Positions 38,236-46,576 of a stretch of 46,648 nucleotides of DNA are shown here, one piece after another (position 1 is the first letter of the stretch; the number at the start of each line of letters is the position of its first letter). The DNA lies in the NCBI GenBank assembly GCA_003281525.1, contig QCBT01000010.1, positions 1 through 46,648 of the forward strand, in the 5' to 3' direction. A model generated the notes under the pieces. The model was not told where the DNA came from and made no database searches. It saw only the letters and a program-made list of their open reading frames with translations. The position numbers and the translations under genes are program-made. The stretch is from Prochlorococcus sp. AG-347-J06 (GTDB taxonomy: Bacteria > Cyanobacteriota > Cyanobacteriia > PCC-6307 > Cyanobiaceae).

Positions 38236-39117
38236 CTAATTAAAACGTCTAGTAAAAATTTTTTTTGATTTTACTGTATAAAAAATACATAACAAAAATA
38301 ATATTAAAATTGCACTAAAGCTTCCGATTGGGTTTGGAATATTTTGTGTAAAAGGCCCTGCTAAAAAAGAAGGTGTATTTTCTTTGAATTCTATTAATCC
38401 ATTATTTAATAAAAACCAAATACCCACAAGTCCTCCATGAATTCCTATGCAATTCCATAAAGAGCCTTTATCTCTAATTTTTACTAATGATAGAAATATC
38501 CCAAGTAAAATTAATCCTAAGCGTAATCCTATTATGTTCCAAAATATCTCATTTGATAAATTATGAACGAGGCTAAAAATTATAGCTTGTAAAGCTATTG
38601 ATATTTTTGTACCATATTCAAATTTTAATTCTTCTAGTAACCAGCCTCTAAAAATTATTTCCTCTGCGAATCCAACACCTAATCCCAGTAAAATAGAATT
38701 TAACAATATTGTTGGCGAGAATTCACCTATCCAAGAAATATAATTTTTTTGCAATAGTGGTACCAGAATTAGAATTATTAAAACTAAAGCAAATAAAATA
38801 CCTTGAGAAAAATTGAACAAGTTTTTCAAGAATTTGTCTTTTGTTATCCCAAGAATTATCCAAGCACTTGATTTATTTCTTTTGATATAAAACCAATATG
38901 GGAGTAAAAAAATAAAAAGTAAAAAAGTAATAATAGTACCAATTAAGGATAAATTATCTTTTTCAAAATTAAACAATAAAAGTGGCTGAGATAAAGCCCA
39001 GCCAATTCCATAAAGAATTGGAATAAAAAATATAGTGGATAAAAATCTTGGTCTTAAAAGAAAAAAACTTCTAATTAGTATCATTACATTTTTCATTTTA
39101 GTTTGAATATTAGTCAA
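38236..39117 (-). CDS. CPBP-family intramembrane metalloprotease (CAAX protease-like)
   Basis: 293 aa, about eight transmembrane helices. The catalytic motif EEIIFRGWLLEEL (EExxxR) and the zinc-ligand His in SLVHNLSNE are present, as in Abi/CPBP proteases. Substrate unknown; cyanobacterial members include SRP-like and stress roles. The start is TTG at 39117, overlapping the TGA of the upstream gene (TTGA), or ATG at 39096. It belongs to a two-gene minus-strand unit. Confidence 0.82.
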   Translation of the reverse strand: MTNIQTKMKNVMILIRSFFLLRPRFLSTIFFIPILYGIGWALSQPLLLFNFEKDNLSLIGTIITFLLFIFLLPYWFYIKRNKSSAWIILGITKDKFLKNLFNFSQGILFALVLIILILVPLLQKNYISWIGEFSPTILLNSILLGLGVGFAEEIIFRGWLLEELKFEYGTKISIALQAIIFSLVHNLSNEIFWNIIGLRLGLILLGIFLSLVKIRDKGSLWNCIGIHGGLVGIWFLLNNGLIEFKENTPSFLAGPFTQNIPNPIGSFSAILILFLLCIFYTVKSKKIFTRRFN

Positions 39118-39311
39118 CCCCAGCCTTTGCCTTTTATTATTCTAACTACTTGTTCAAAAAGTTTTAGCTTTTTCTTTTTACTATAATTTATGTTTTTTGT
39201 AAGATTAGATAAATCTTTATAAAATTTCCGAGTTATTTTATCTTCTTTATCACTAGGCCATAGTAAGTCTGAGCCCTCTTCATATTCTTCTTTATATCTT
39301 TCTTTATGCAA
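39114..39311 (-). CDS. Small hypothetical protein translationally coupled to the CPBP gene
   Basis: 65 aa from TTG at 39311. Charged and basic: HKERYKEEYEEGSDLLWPSD, then KITRKFYKDLSNLTKNIN and a lysine-rich end. Its TGA overlaps the TTG of the CPBP gene. No family recognised; an all-helical soluble protein is plausible. Confidence 0.5.
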   Translation of the reverse strand: MHKERYKEEYEEGSDLLWPSDKEDKITRKFYKDLSNLTKNINYSKKKKLKLFEQVVRIIKGKGWG

Positions 39312-39399
39312 ATTTTTTTATATCGTAATAATTTAAATTTTACTTATTGCAAATGCTTAAAAGTGATGTTTATTAAATTTGTATATTTATTTAAAATTT

Positions 39400-39489
39400 A
39401 TGCTGATTAATCTTCCAACTTTAGTCTTTACATTATTATCTCCATTCCTTATTTTTGCAGTAATAGTATCGGTTTACTTATTTGATTAG
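39400..39489 (+). CDS. Putative 29-aa membrane microprotein
   Basis: MLINLPTLVFTLLSPFLIFA then VIVSVYLFD. One transmembrane helix with almost no soluble part, like very small photosystem/b6f subunits (PetL/PsaM style), but I cannot match it. Spacer sequences are AT-rich with no clear RBS. Confidence 0.4.
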   Translation: MLINLPTLVFTLLSPFLIFAVIVSVYLFD

Positions 39490-39516
39490 GAAGTATTTAA
39501 AATAAACTTAATTAAT

Positions 39517-39612
39517 TTAAGGGTGTATGATGCCTACTTTTTCTAATGCAAATGATAAAACTGCAATTACAGCCATTAGTGTTAAGATCTTGTTCTTTTT
39601 GATGAAATCCAT
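39517..39612 (-). CDS. Putative 31-aa membrane microprotein
   Basis: MDFIKKNKILTLMAVIAVLS then FALEKVGIIHP. One helix with a lysine-rich N-terminus. Convergent with the 29-aa frame. Confidence 0.45.
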   Translation of the reverse strand: MDFIKKNKILTLMAVIAVLSFALEKVGIIHP

Positions 39613-39686
39613 AATGCATATTAATAATCTATTTATTAAATTCTTATATAAAATAATAAATAATTAAAAATATTATATCAATTACA

Positions 39687-39827
39687 ATGGAACCCATATA
39701 TATAGGCGATTTAGTTCCCTCAATAGCTTCTTATAAAAAGATAATTGAAAAATATGATAAAGGTATAAAAGAAGGGGAATTTCATGAAGAACCTATAGGA
39801 GGAGATTTTAATTACCCTGATTGGTAA
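39687..39827 (+). CDS. Small hypothetical protein
   Basis: 46 aa: MEPIYIGDLVPSIASYKKII then EKYDKGIKEGEFHEEPIGGD, ending NYPDW. Soluble and acidic. The following 59-aa gene starts 2 nt after its stop, so they form a pair. Confidence 0.55.
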   Translation: MEPIYIGDLVPSIASYKKIIEKYDKGIKEGEFHEEPIGGDFNYPDW

Positions 39828-39829
39828 AT

Positions 39830-40009
39830 ATGCTTACTACAAAAATAACTTTTGCCTTGGCAGATTGGATTAGAGAGTGGCGTAAGTGCCGGGATGAGAA
39901 TCCTTCTATTGATGAGTGTGTAAAATTTGTTCAGTGGAAATTAGAAGATTATAAACTTTCTGATAGTGATAAAAGAATAATTGAATCTATTTTGCTCTAT
40001 GAATCTTAA
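39830..40009 (+). CDS. Small hypothetical protein
   Basis: 59 aa from the ATG at 39830 (in-frame upstream TTG at 39821 overlaps the previous gene and is less likely). Contains ADWIREWRKCRDENPSIDEC and VKFVQWKLEDYKLSDSDKRI; helical, with two Cys. Pairs with the 46-aa gene immediately upstream. Confidence 0.55.
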   Translation: MLTTKITFALADWIREWRKCRDENPSIDECVKFVQWKLEDYKLSDSDKRIIESILLYES

Positions 40010-40154
40010 TAAATAAGGGATTATAGACTTTAATTTTTATATTTATCTATAAAAAACAAAGGATCATAAAAATCCTCTTACAAATTAAGAAAAAAGTAAA
40101 TCAGCATATTTACGGATTTACTGAAAATATAAAAAGGAGTAATTTATAAATGTT

Positions 40155-40450
40155 GAGTTCGGAGGCAATCTAAATGATTGATAGACCGCCTGAAATTTAG
40201 CAAATTCCAAAATATAGGAAGCGTATTCCTGAGAATGGGATTATTCGAAAATTCAAGTTCAATCAATTAGTCTGATAAGACTTCGCTTTATAATTACTAG
40301 CGACAACAGGGACTGAAATTATCGAGAGAAATCCCCGAATTCACGTATTCTAGGTTTATGAGTAAATAGACTTTAAAATATGTAATTTTATATCCTGTTA
40401 GAAGGAAATCAAATATCAAAAAGGACTGTGCCACCAGTCCTTTTTTTTTT
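40155..40450 (+). ncRNA. Candidate structured non-coding RNA (function unknown)
   Basis: A gene-free stretch of about 510 nt (40010-40520) contains, on the plus strand, a TATAAA-like -10 near 40145, then GC-richer structured sequence, then a strong terminator. The 5' part folds: AGGC (63-66) with GCCT (88-91) and AATC (67-70) with GATT (76-79), counted from 40100. Further local hairpins include GGAA/TTCC at 40217-40229. No reading frame of significant length crosses it. It does not show tmRNA, RNase P, SRP or 6S core motifs that I can recognise. Exact ends and strand are uncertain. Confidence 0.4.
40418..40450 (+). terminator. Strong terminator of the candidate ncRNA
   Basis: AAAAAGGACTG (40418-40428) pairs with CAGTCCTTTTT (40435-40445) around a 6-nt loop, followed by more T to 40450. 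This is about the best intrinsic terminator in the window. No coding gene ends directly upstream on the plus strand, the nearest being 40009. Confidence 0.8.
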
Positions 40451-40520
40451 ACAAATTACTTCTAAACTAGACTTCTTTTTGGATAATATAGATTTATTAA
40501 GTGTTTAAAAATATTTCACA

Positions 40521-41471
40521 ATGAAAGATCAAGTCTTGTTTCCTAAAATTGAAGTTCGTGAAAAGGGTTACTTAAAAGTAAGTGATATTCATAAGATTTA
40601 TTGGGAAAGATCAGGCAATCCAAATGGTAAAAAAATACTAGTTATTCATGGAGGCCCAGGAGGAGGAAGTCAACCAAGATATAGAAGATACTTTGATCCA
40701 GATAAATTCGATATTATTCAATTTGACCAAAGAGGTTGCGGTTCTTCAACTCCTTTCTCAGAATTAAAAGAAAATTCGACTAATCATTTAGTTGATGATA
40801 TTGAAAAATTAAGGATCCTTTTAAAGATAGATAGTTGGCATTTGTTTGGTGGATCATGGGGCTCAACACTTTCACTTATATATGCAATTAAAAATCCCTC
40901 AAGAGTTATAAGCTTAACTTTGCGAGGAATATTTTTATGTAGAAAATTTGAATTATTGTGGTTCTATCAATATGGTGCAAGTGAGATATTCCCAGATGAA
41001 TTTGAAGAATATATTTCTGTGATACCAAAAGAAGAAAGAAATGATTTGATAAGTTCTTTTTATAAATATCTAACATCATCAAATGCAAATGTTAGATCAA
41101 AAGCAGCAGCAGCTTGGACAAAATGGGAACTCTCAACTAGTCATTTAATAAACAAAAAATTCGATTTTGATAAGTCTGAAGTTAATTCTTTTTCAGATGC
41201 ATTTGCAAGGATCGAATGTCATTATTTTATTAATAATATTTTCTTAGAGGATGATTTTATTTTGAAAAATATAAAAACAATAGAATCGATTCCAACAAAA
41301 ATAATTCAAGGTAGGTATGACGTTGTTTGCCCTGTTAGGAGCGCTTGGGATCTAAATAAGAAATTAAAGAATTCTGAATTAATTATTGTTAATGATGCTG
41401 GTCATTCAATGAGTGAAAAGGGCATTACTAAAGAATTAATAAAAGCTGTAAAAGGAATTCAAAATCTCTAA
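40521..41471 (+). CDS. pip: Proline iminopeptidase-like alpha/beta hydrolase
   Basis: 316 aa. Oxyanion-side motif HGGPGGGSQPRYRRYFDP, then QFDQRGCGSSTP, and the nucleophile elbow GGSWGSTLSLIYAI. The acid-site Asp is in GRYDVVCP and the His in NDAGHSMSEKG, giving a complete triad. It removes N-terminal proline from peptides. It is of bacterial S33 length and has no signal peptide. Candidate ncRNA upstream; convergent small gene downstream. Confidence 0.93.
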   Translation: MKDQVLFPKIEVREKGYLKVSDIHKIYWERSGNPNGKKILVIHGGPGGGSQPRYRRYFDPDKFDIIQFDQRGCGSSTPFSELKENSTNHLVDDIEKLRILLKIDSWHLFGGSWGSTLSLIYAIKNPSRVISLTLRGIFLCRKFELLWFYQYGASEIFPDEFEEYISVIPKEERNDLISSFYKYLTSSNANVRSKAAAAWTKWELSTSHLINKKFDFDKSEVNSFSDAFARIECHYFINNIFLEDDFILKNIKTIESIPTKIIQGRYDVVCPVRSAWDLNKKLKNSELIIVNDAGHSMSEKGITKELIKAVKGIQNL

Positions 41472-41494
41472 AAGAGAGAATATTACTTTAAAAA

Positions 41495-41668
41495 TTAAAG
41501 GCCATTATCTTCAATATTTTGTGCAATACTCCTAAGAAGTTCGACGATATCAGAATCTTCGCATTGAGTATCTTCTTTGAGCAAAATGCACTCGTCTCTA
41601 ATACTTACATTAGTACTCCACCATATACCAGAACTATTGGTATCGTCCCATTCAAATCTTTCAGACAT
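41495..41668 (-). CDS. Small acidic hypothetical protein
   Basis: 57 aa: MSERFEWDDTNSSGIWWSTN then VSIRDECILLKEDTQCEDSD, and IVELLRSIAQNIEDNGL. Soluble, with two Cys and a C-terminal helix. It lies in the 320-nt gap between pip and the photolyase-family gene, on the minus strand. No family recognised. Confidence 0.6.
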   Translation of the reverse strand: MSERFEWDDTNSSGIWWSTNVSIRDECILLKEDTQCEDSDIVELLRSIAQNIEDNGL

Positions 41669-41795
41669 AATTAATAAAATCTAATAAATACATTAAAGCT
41701 TGCATTAGTTCATCGTGGAATTATATATTTAATTTCAAAATTTAAAAAACTTTCCTAGGCGCTAAAAGTAATCTTGAAATTTCTGACAATAAAAT

Positions 41796-43292
41796 TTAGA
41801 AATCTAATTTCAGTTCGTATTGTTTTTCCTTTTCCTTAGAAACATTTTTTTTATTATTTATGTTTTTTCTAGGCCTTTTTCTAGAGCCATGCTTTAAATA
41901 AATTTCTTTTGAGATATCCCAATATCCATCCTTTTTAGTGATTTCCTGAATTTTCTTCTTTGCAGTTTTAGTGCTAATTGGGATGTCAATTATTGGTCTT
42001 ATGTAATTAATTTGTTCATATTCTTCTTGATTAAATCTAGATAGTAGCCAGGGTTCATGAATGAAATTAAGTGATATATCTTTTAATTCTGGTATCCATT
42101 TTTTTATAAATTTTCCTTGAGGATCATGATCTTTTCCCTGCTTAATAGGATTATAAATTCTATTCGTATTTATAGACGTAGTTCCAGATTGCATTTGGCA
42201 TTGGTTCCAATGTATTCCAGGCTCATAATCTACAAATTTATTTGCTAATTCAGAACCTGAGTCTTGCCATGGTAGCCATAAATTATAGCTAGCAAAAGAC
42301 ATTAACATCGCACGCATCCTGAAGTTAATCCATCCATTGAAATTTAATGAACGCATACATGCATCTACAAAAGGAAAGCCAGTATTACCTGAACTCCATG
42401 AATAAAGTAATTCATTATTTTTTTCTCTAATATTTTTAAAAAAAGGATGGTATTCCCTAAACTCTAGTTCTGGTTCACTTTCAAGTTTCTGAATAAAATG
42501 ACAATGCCAAGTTAATCTGCTTTTTAACATTGTAGAATTTTTGTTTTTTGATATATCTGCCTTTTTAAAAATTTCTTTTAATGAAATGCATCCCCAACAA
42601 ATATATGGGGATAGTCTTGTACAACTATCAAATGATTTTTCTGGGCTAGATATATCTTTTGAATAAGAATTTAATTTATTATTAAAGAAGTATTGCATTC
42701 TCTCTAAACCTTTCTTTCTTCCACCTTGCATTCTTCCTGGACAAGTTTCTTTTTTAAAGGAAAAAATTTCGTCTGAGGGTATTTCTCCAATATTAAAGTT
42801 AATAGGATTAATTCTTAATGGGGCTTTAAGTAAGTTTTTTTCGGAATTTTTTTGCCACTTTTTAGACCAATTATTCCTATCTAAATTTCCTCTAAAAACT
42901 GCAAATTGTAGAAATTCCTTCCAAATAATATTTTTGCTTAAAGCCCATTCTCTTACTTTTTGATCTCTTTTATAAGTAAGCCAATCACCTGTTTCTTGAT
43001 GGCTATATATACCTTTGATTTTAAATTTTGAACTAATTTCATCAAATATATTAATAACATTCCCAGTCCTAATAATTAATGGTTGTCCAATCTCAGCAAG
43101 TGCATTTCTTAAATCGATTAAACTTTCTTTGCAAAATTGCCATTGTCTATTTGAATGAGTATTTTGGTTCCAAATATCTAACTCAATAATATAAATAGGT
43201 AAAATATCATTGTCTTTTATAGCCTCAAAGAGAGCTTCGTTATCAAAAATTCTTAAATCTTTCTTAAACCATAAGATATTTACTTCTTTCAT
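41796..43292 (-). CDS. DNA photolyase/cryptochrome-family protein
   Basis: 498 aa. The N-terminal Rossmann-like antenna domain starts VNILWFKKDLRIFDNEALFE. The FAD-binding C-terminal domain contains TRLSPYICWGCISLKEIF, SSGNTGFPFVDACMR and FRMRAMLMSFASYNLWLPWQ, then INTNRIYNPIKQGKDHDPQG. These are the core photolyase residues. It repairs UV-induced pyrimidine dimers with blue light or acts as a cryptochrome; the subclass (CPD, 6-4 or DASH) is not decidable by eye. The C-terminus is unusually lysine-rich. It is divergent from tenA. Confidence 0.87.
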   Translation of the reverse strand: MKEVNILWFKKDLRIFDNEALFEAIKDNDILPIYIIELDIWNQNTHSNRQWQFCKESLIDLRNALAEIGQPLIIRTGNVINIFDEISSKFKIKGIYSHQETGDWLTYKRDQKVREWALSKNIIWKEFLQFAVFRGNLDRNNWSKKWQKNSEKNLLKAPLRINPINFNIGEIPSDEIFSFKKETCPGRMQGGRKKGLERMQYFFNNKLNSYSKDISSPEKSFDSCTRLSPYICWGCISLKEIFKKADISKNKNSTMLKSRLTWHCHFIQKLESEPELEFREYHPFFKNIREKNNELLYSWSSGNTGFPFVDACMRSLNFNGWINFRMRAMLMSFASYNLWLPWQDSGSELANKFVDYEPGIHWNQCQMQSGTTSINTNRIYNPIKQGKDHDPQGKFIKKWIPELKDISLNFIHEPWLLSRFNQEEYEQINYIRPIIDIPISTKTAKKKIQEITKKDGYWDISKEIYLKHGSRKRPRKNINNKKNVSKEKEKQYELKLDF

Positions 43293-43378
43293 AATTTTTT
43301 CTTTTAATCCTAGAAAAATAAGATTAAGTTTGTAGGTAAAAAATATAAAAAATTTTAGAATAACTAAAAATCAAAAAA

Positions 43379-44002
43379 ATGAAAATAACAAAAAAACTTT
43401 GGCAGGAAAATTATGAGATTGCTTTACTAAGTTTAAATACAAAATTTGTTCAAGGTTTAAAGAATGGAAGTCTCCCTAAAAATATATTTCAAGAATATTT
43501 AGCTCAAGATTATTTCTTTTTAGAGACTTTTGCTAAGGCTTATGGTCTTGCTGTTTCCAAATCAAAAGATAAGTACTCAATAAGGAAGTTAAGTGAACTG
43601 TTAATGGGCGTTTCAGAGGAGTTAATACTTCATGAAACGTATTCAAAAGAATGGGATATTGATTTGTCTAATAACTATATAAAAAAAGCCACTAAAAATT
43701 ATACAGATTTTCTTGATGATACTTCTAAAAGACTTAGCTCCGTTGAAATAATGTTTGCAATGACTCCATGTATGCGACTTTATTCTTGGATAGGAAAAAG
43801 TTTGTATAAGGAGGATTTTGACATTAAATATAAAGAATGGATAATTACTTATTCTGATGAGAGCTTTCAAAAGCTAGCAGATTCACTTGAAAATCTTATT
43901 GAGACTAATAAAGAAACATATGATATTAATCAGGCCAAATATTTATACAGGAGAGCTATGGAATTGGAGTTAGATTTTTTTAATGCATATTCAGATTTCT
44001 GA
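43379..44002 (+). CDS. tenA: TenA-family protein (thiaminase II-like)
   Basis: 207 aa all-helical TENA/THI-4 protein. Motifs: LAQDYFFLETFAKAYGLAVS, a conserved Glu-rich middle (SEELILHE), and TPCMRLYSWIG, whose Cys corresponds to the TenA_C catalytic cysteine. It salvages the hydroxymethyl-pyrimidine (HMP) moiety of thiamine breakdown products. thiD follows 49 nt later on the same strand, and ThiD phosphorylates HMP, so the two form a thiamine salvage pair. Confidence 0.88.
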   Translation: MKITKKLWQENYEIALLSLNTKFVQGLKNGSLPKNIFQEYLAQDYFFLETFAKAYGLAVSKSKDKYSIRKLSELLMGVSEELILHETYSKEWDIDLSNNYIKKATKNYTDFLDDTSKRLSSVEIMFAMTPCMRLYSWIGKSLYKEDFDIKYKEWIITYSDESFQKLADSLENLIETNKETYDINQAKYLYRRAMELELDFFNAYSDF

Positions 44003-44051
44003 TTTAAATTAAAATTTACTTATAGTACTTTCCAAAACAATTTAATAAATT

Positions 44052-44831
44052 ATGTATTCTAAAATTGCACTTTCAATAGGCGGTAGTGACTCAGGGGGTG
44101 GAGCAGGCATACAGGCTGACTTAAGAACTTTCATGGCCCTTAAAGTACATGGATGTTCTGTTATTACATGTATTACCGCACAAAATAGTATAGAGGTTAC
44201 ATGCGTTCAACCAGTAGAGAAGAATACCTTATTAAATCAGTTAGATACTTTATTTGCTGATTTTGGTATTGATGCCTTAAAAACTGGAATGTTATTAAAT
44301 GAAAGGATAATCATTGATACTGCTTCAAAATTAAAAACATACAAAATAACCAAAATTATTGACCCAGTAATGGTTACAAGAACTGGTTCTAAATTACTGG
44401 AAGATTCTGCTATTAATGCTTATAAAAAACTCTTATTACCAATTGCTGATTTGGTAACTCCAAATATTTATGAAGCAAATCTACTTTCTGGTTTAGAAAT
44501 AAGGAGGAAAGAAGATATCGAAAATTCAGCAAGAAAAATTATTGGTCTTGGAGCTAAAGCGGTACTTATAAAAGGTGGCGGTTTAAAAGATATGAAAGGG
44601 AGGGATTTTTTCCTTGACTTAAATGGTAGAAAAGAGTGGCTATTTAATAATTTTATAAATACAAAAAATACCCACGGTAGCGGCTGTACTTTGAGTGCTG
44701 CTATTTGTGGTTACAAGGCTTTAGGTTTTGATCTATTTGATTCTATAAAAAAAGCAAAATTATTTGTTGAGAAATCTTTAGACAATTCTTATAAAATAGG
44801 CTCTGGCCCTGGTCCCTTAGGCCATCATTAA
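44052..44831 (+). CDS. thiD: Hydroxymethylpyrimidine/phosphomethylpyrimidine kinase
   Basis: 259 aa, ribokinase-fold. The substrate site begins LSIGGSDSGGGAGIQADLRT. Then come DPVMVTRTGSKLL, TPNIYEANLLSGL and the phosphate-binding HGSGCTLSAAICGY near the C-terminus. It phosphorylates HMP and HMP-P for thiamine synthesis. Co-directional with tenA. The end is convergent with a small hypothetical gene (18 nt). Confidence 0.95.
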   Translation: MYSKIALSIGGSDSGGGAGIQADLRTFMALKVHGCSVITCITAQNSIEVTCVQPVEKNTLLNQLDTLFADFGIDALKTGMLLNERIIIDTASKLKTYKITKIIDPVMVTRTGSKLLEDSAINAYKKLLLPIADLVTPNIYEANLLSGLEIRRKEDIENSARKIIGLGAKAVLIKGGGLKDMKGRDFFLDLNGRKEWLFNNFINTKNTHGSGCTLSAAICGYKALGFDLFDSIKKAKLFVEKSLDNSYKIGSGPGPLGHH

Positions 44832-44849
44832 TTATTTATAGAAGTGGAG

Positions 44850-45035
44850 TTAGAACCACCATTTTCTGTAGGGCTTTTTTAAAAATAAGATTTCTTCAGT
44901 CTCCCAGCCTCCCTCCAACCACTCAAGATGCTCAAGCAATAAAGACTCACTTTCCCTTTTGCTTAATTGCCCAATTCTATTAGCAATACCATCAAACCTT
45001 ACTTTCATCAATTCCTCAATCTTGATGTTATTCAT
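44850..45035 (-). CDS. Small hypothetical protein
   Basis: 61 aa: MNNIKIEELMKVRFDGIANR then IGQLSKRESESLLLEHLEWL and EGGWETEEILF with an aromatic KPYRKWWF end. Helical and soluble. Downstream of thiD, convergent. No family recognised. Confidence 0.6.
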   Translation of the reverse strand: MNNIKIEELMKVRFDGIANRIGQLSKRESESLLLEHLEWLEGGWETEEILFLKKPYRKWWF

Positions 45036-45217
45036 AGGTTAAATAATAAATTTTTTCTACTCTTACTTGTATACATTTTCTTGTCAACGATTTAATTTTA
45101 TTTGTTTACTAGCAGTTCTTAAATATGTATTAAATACAACTTTTTAAAATAGATAGTAATTAAGACTTATTCACATAGATTTAATTAAAGACTAATTTAT
45201 ATAAAAATACTTTAACT

Positions 45218-45361
45218 ATGCATAAAGAAGAAACATCAAAGCAAAAAACTATTTTAAATGTAGGGTATTGTGAAACCACCTCTGAATGGCTGAATAGAAT
45301 CATTACTGAGCTGGCAGATGAAAATAAAAATTTTGTAGATTTGTCAGTTATTTGTGCTTAA
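45218..45361 (+). CDS. Small hypothetical protein with a Cys pair
   Basis: 47 aa: MHKEETSKQKTILNVGYCET then TSEWLNRIITELADENKNFV, ending DLSVICA. Soluble, mostly helical, two Cys. Alone between two other small genes; no family recognised. Confidence 0.5.
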   Translation: MHKEETSKQKTILNVGYCETTSEWLNRIITELADENKNFVDLSVICA

Positions 45362-45441
45362 GTTTTTAGAAAATATAGTTTAGTTTGATTTTTTTCAGTT
45401 AGCTTTTAATTATATGAGAAATTTAAAAGATATTTTGTGAT

Positions 45442-45909
45442 GTGAATCCTAATAAAAAAAACATAGAAATAATTAAACAATTTAATTTATCTCCTCATCC
45501 TGAGGGTGGATGGTTTAGAGAGATAGTAAGAAGTGAGAATTCTCTAATAAGGGAAGATGGCCAAAGTAGAAACTTTATTACGGGAATTTATTATCTTTTG
45601 GAGAGAGATGCAAAAAGTGCTTGGCACAGAGTAAATAATGCTGATGAAATTTGGATTTATTTAAGGGGCGATCCTCTGAATTTATGGTGCCTCGATAATG
45701 ATAATAAGTTAATAAGAAATTTAATTTTAGATTCCAATAATCCTGTAGAAATGATCCCATCTGGATATTGGCAAGCTGCAAAAAGTACAGGCGAATTTAC
45801 ATTAGTGAGTTGTTGTGTTGGCCCGGGCTTTGATTTTAAGGATTTTGAATTACTCAAAAATACAAATCATACTTCTAGATTGGATAAAGCAATTAATGAT
45901 CTTATTTGA
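45442..45909 (+). CDS. DUF985 / cupin-5 family protein
   Basis: 155 aa from GTG at 45442. Family landmarks: FNLSPHPEGGWFREIVRS, TGIYYLLERDAKSAWHRVNN, ADEIWIYLRGDPLNLW, then IPSGYWQAAKSTGEFTLVSC and CVGPGFDFKDFEL. DUF985 proteins are small cupin barrels with conserved Glu/His of unknown function. Clear family, function unknown. Confidence 0.9.
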   Translation: MNPNKKNIEIIKQFNLSPHPEGGWFREIVRSENSLIREDGQSRNFITGIYYLLERDAKSAWHRVNNADEIWIYLRGDPLNLWCLDNDNKLIRNLILDSNNPVEMIPSGYWQAAKSTGEFTLVSCCVGPGFDFKDFELLKNTNHTSRLDKAINDLI

Positions 45910-45979
45910 GATATTTTTTTGTTTATATTTTTGAAATTATCCTCTAGATTTATATGACTACTCAATTAATCTATATTTA

Positions 45980-46357
45980 ATGAATCAAAATTCTGTCAAA
46001 ACAATTGGTATTAATGATGAACCAAGAAAAGATTCATACTTAGTATATGTAAATCAGGCTGATGGATTAAAAGGCATTCTTAATAGGGATTTTGATGAAT
46101 GGTCGAATTTTGATAGTTGGGAAAGTATTTCAGTTCAGCAATGGATTTTTTCTAGAGCTTTAGAGGTTTTCAGAGGTAAGAAAATTGATATTAAATGCGA
46201 CTGTTGTGAATATAATGATTTAATCCCAAATGATTTTGAGAGTATTAAAAAAGAAAAATGTTTTGGTAAAAAAAGTGCTTACATGATTGAAAAAGTTGTA
46301 GATGAAATCGTATTGGCTAAGGCAAGAAGAGAAAGTGATGGAACATATTCTGCGTAA
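45980..46357 (+). CDS. Hypothetical protein with C-x-C-C cluster
   Basis: 125 aa. Soluble, acidic N-terminal half, Trp-rich centre (WSNFDSWESISVQQWIFSRA), then KCDCCEYND, with a CxCC motif and a later Cys in KKEKCFG that could bind metal. The C-terminal helix is EKVVDEIVLAKARRESDG. No family recognised. 70 nt after the DUF985 gene, same strand. Confidence 0.65.
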   Translation: MNQNSVKTIGINDEPRKDSYLVYVNQADGLKGILNRDFDEWSNFDSWESISVQQWIFSRALEVFRGKKIDIKCDCCEYNDLIPNDFESIKKEKCFGKKSAYMIEKVVDEIVLAKARRESDGTYSA

Positions 46358-46393
46358 GATTCATAAATATCTACGAAGTGAAAAATCTTTTAT

Positions 46394-46576
46394 TTACCAG
46401 TGAAAATTATCTGAAGAACCAATCGTTAAATTTCTAGTGGACATCTTATGGAACTTAAAGTGTACCGAATCACTGAACTCCTTTTCATCTGAGTAATTCA
46501 CAAGATCCACTGGGTCGATGTTTTCATCGAACCATGCATCATATTCAATATGGTTTGGTTCAGCAAAATAACTCAT
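46394..46576 (-). CDS. Small acidic hypothetical protein
   Basis: 60 aa from the ATG at 46576 (an upstream TTG at 46582 adds two residues). MSYFAEPNHIEYDAWFDENI then DPVDLVNYSDEKEFSDSVHF. Strongly acidic. No family recognised. The right 66 nt of the window upstream of it show no gene. Confidence 0.5.
   Translation of the reverse strand: MSYFAEPNHIEYDAWFDENIDPVDLVNYSDEKEFSDSVHFKFHKMSTRNLTIGSSDNFHW

Noticed and set aside
40309..40318. GGGACTGAAA, resembling the end of cyanobacterial CRISPR repeats
   Set aside because: A single short match with no repeat-spacer periodicity anywhere near and no cas genes in the window.
40155..40450. Two-piece tmRNA, as known from marine picocyanobacteria
   Set aside because: No TTTCGAC core, no alanine-type acceptor pair, and no tag reading frame ending in AA-stop.
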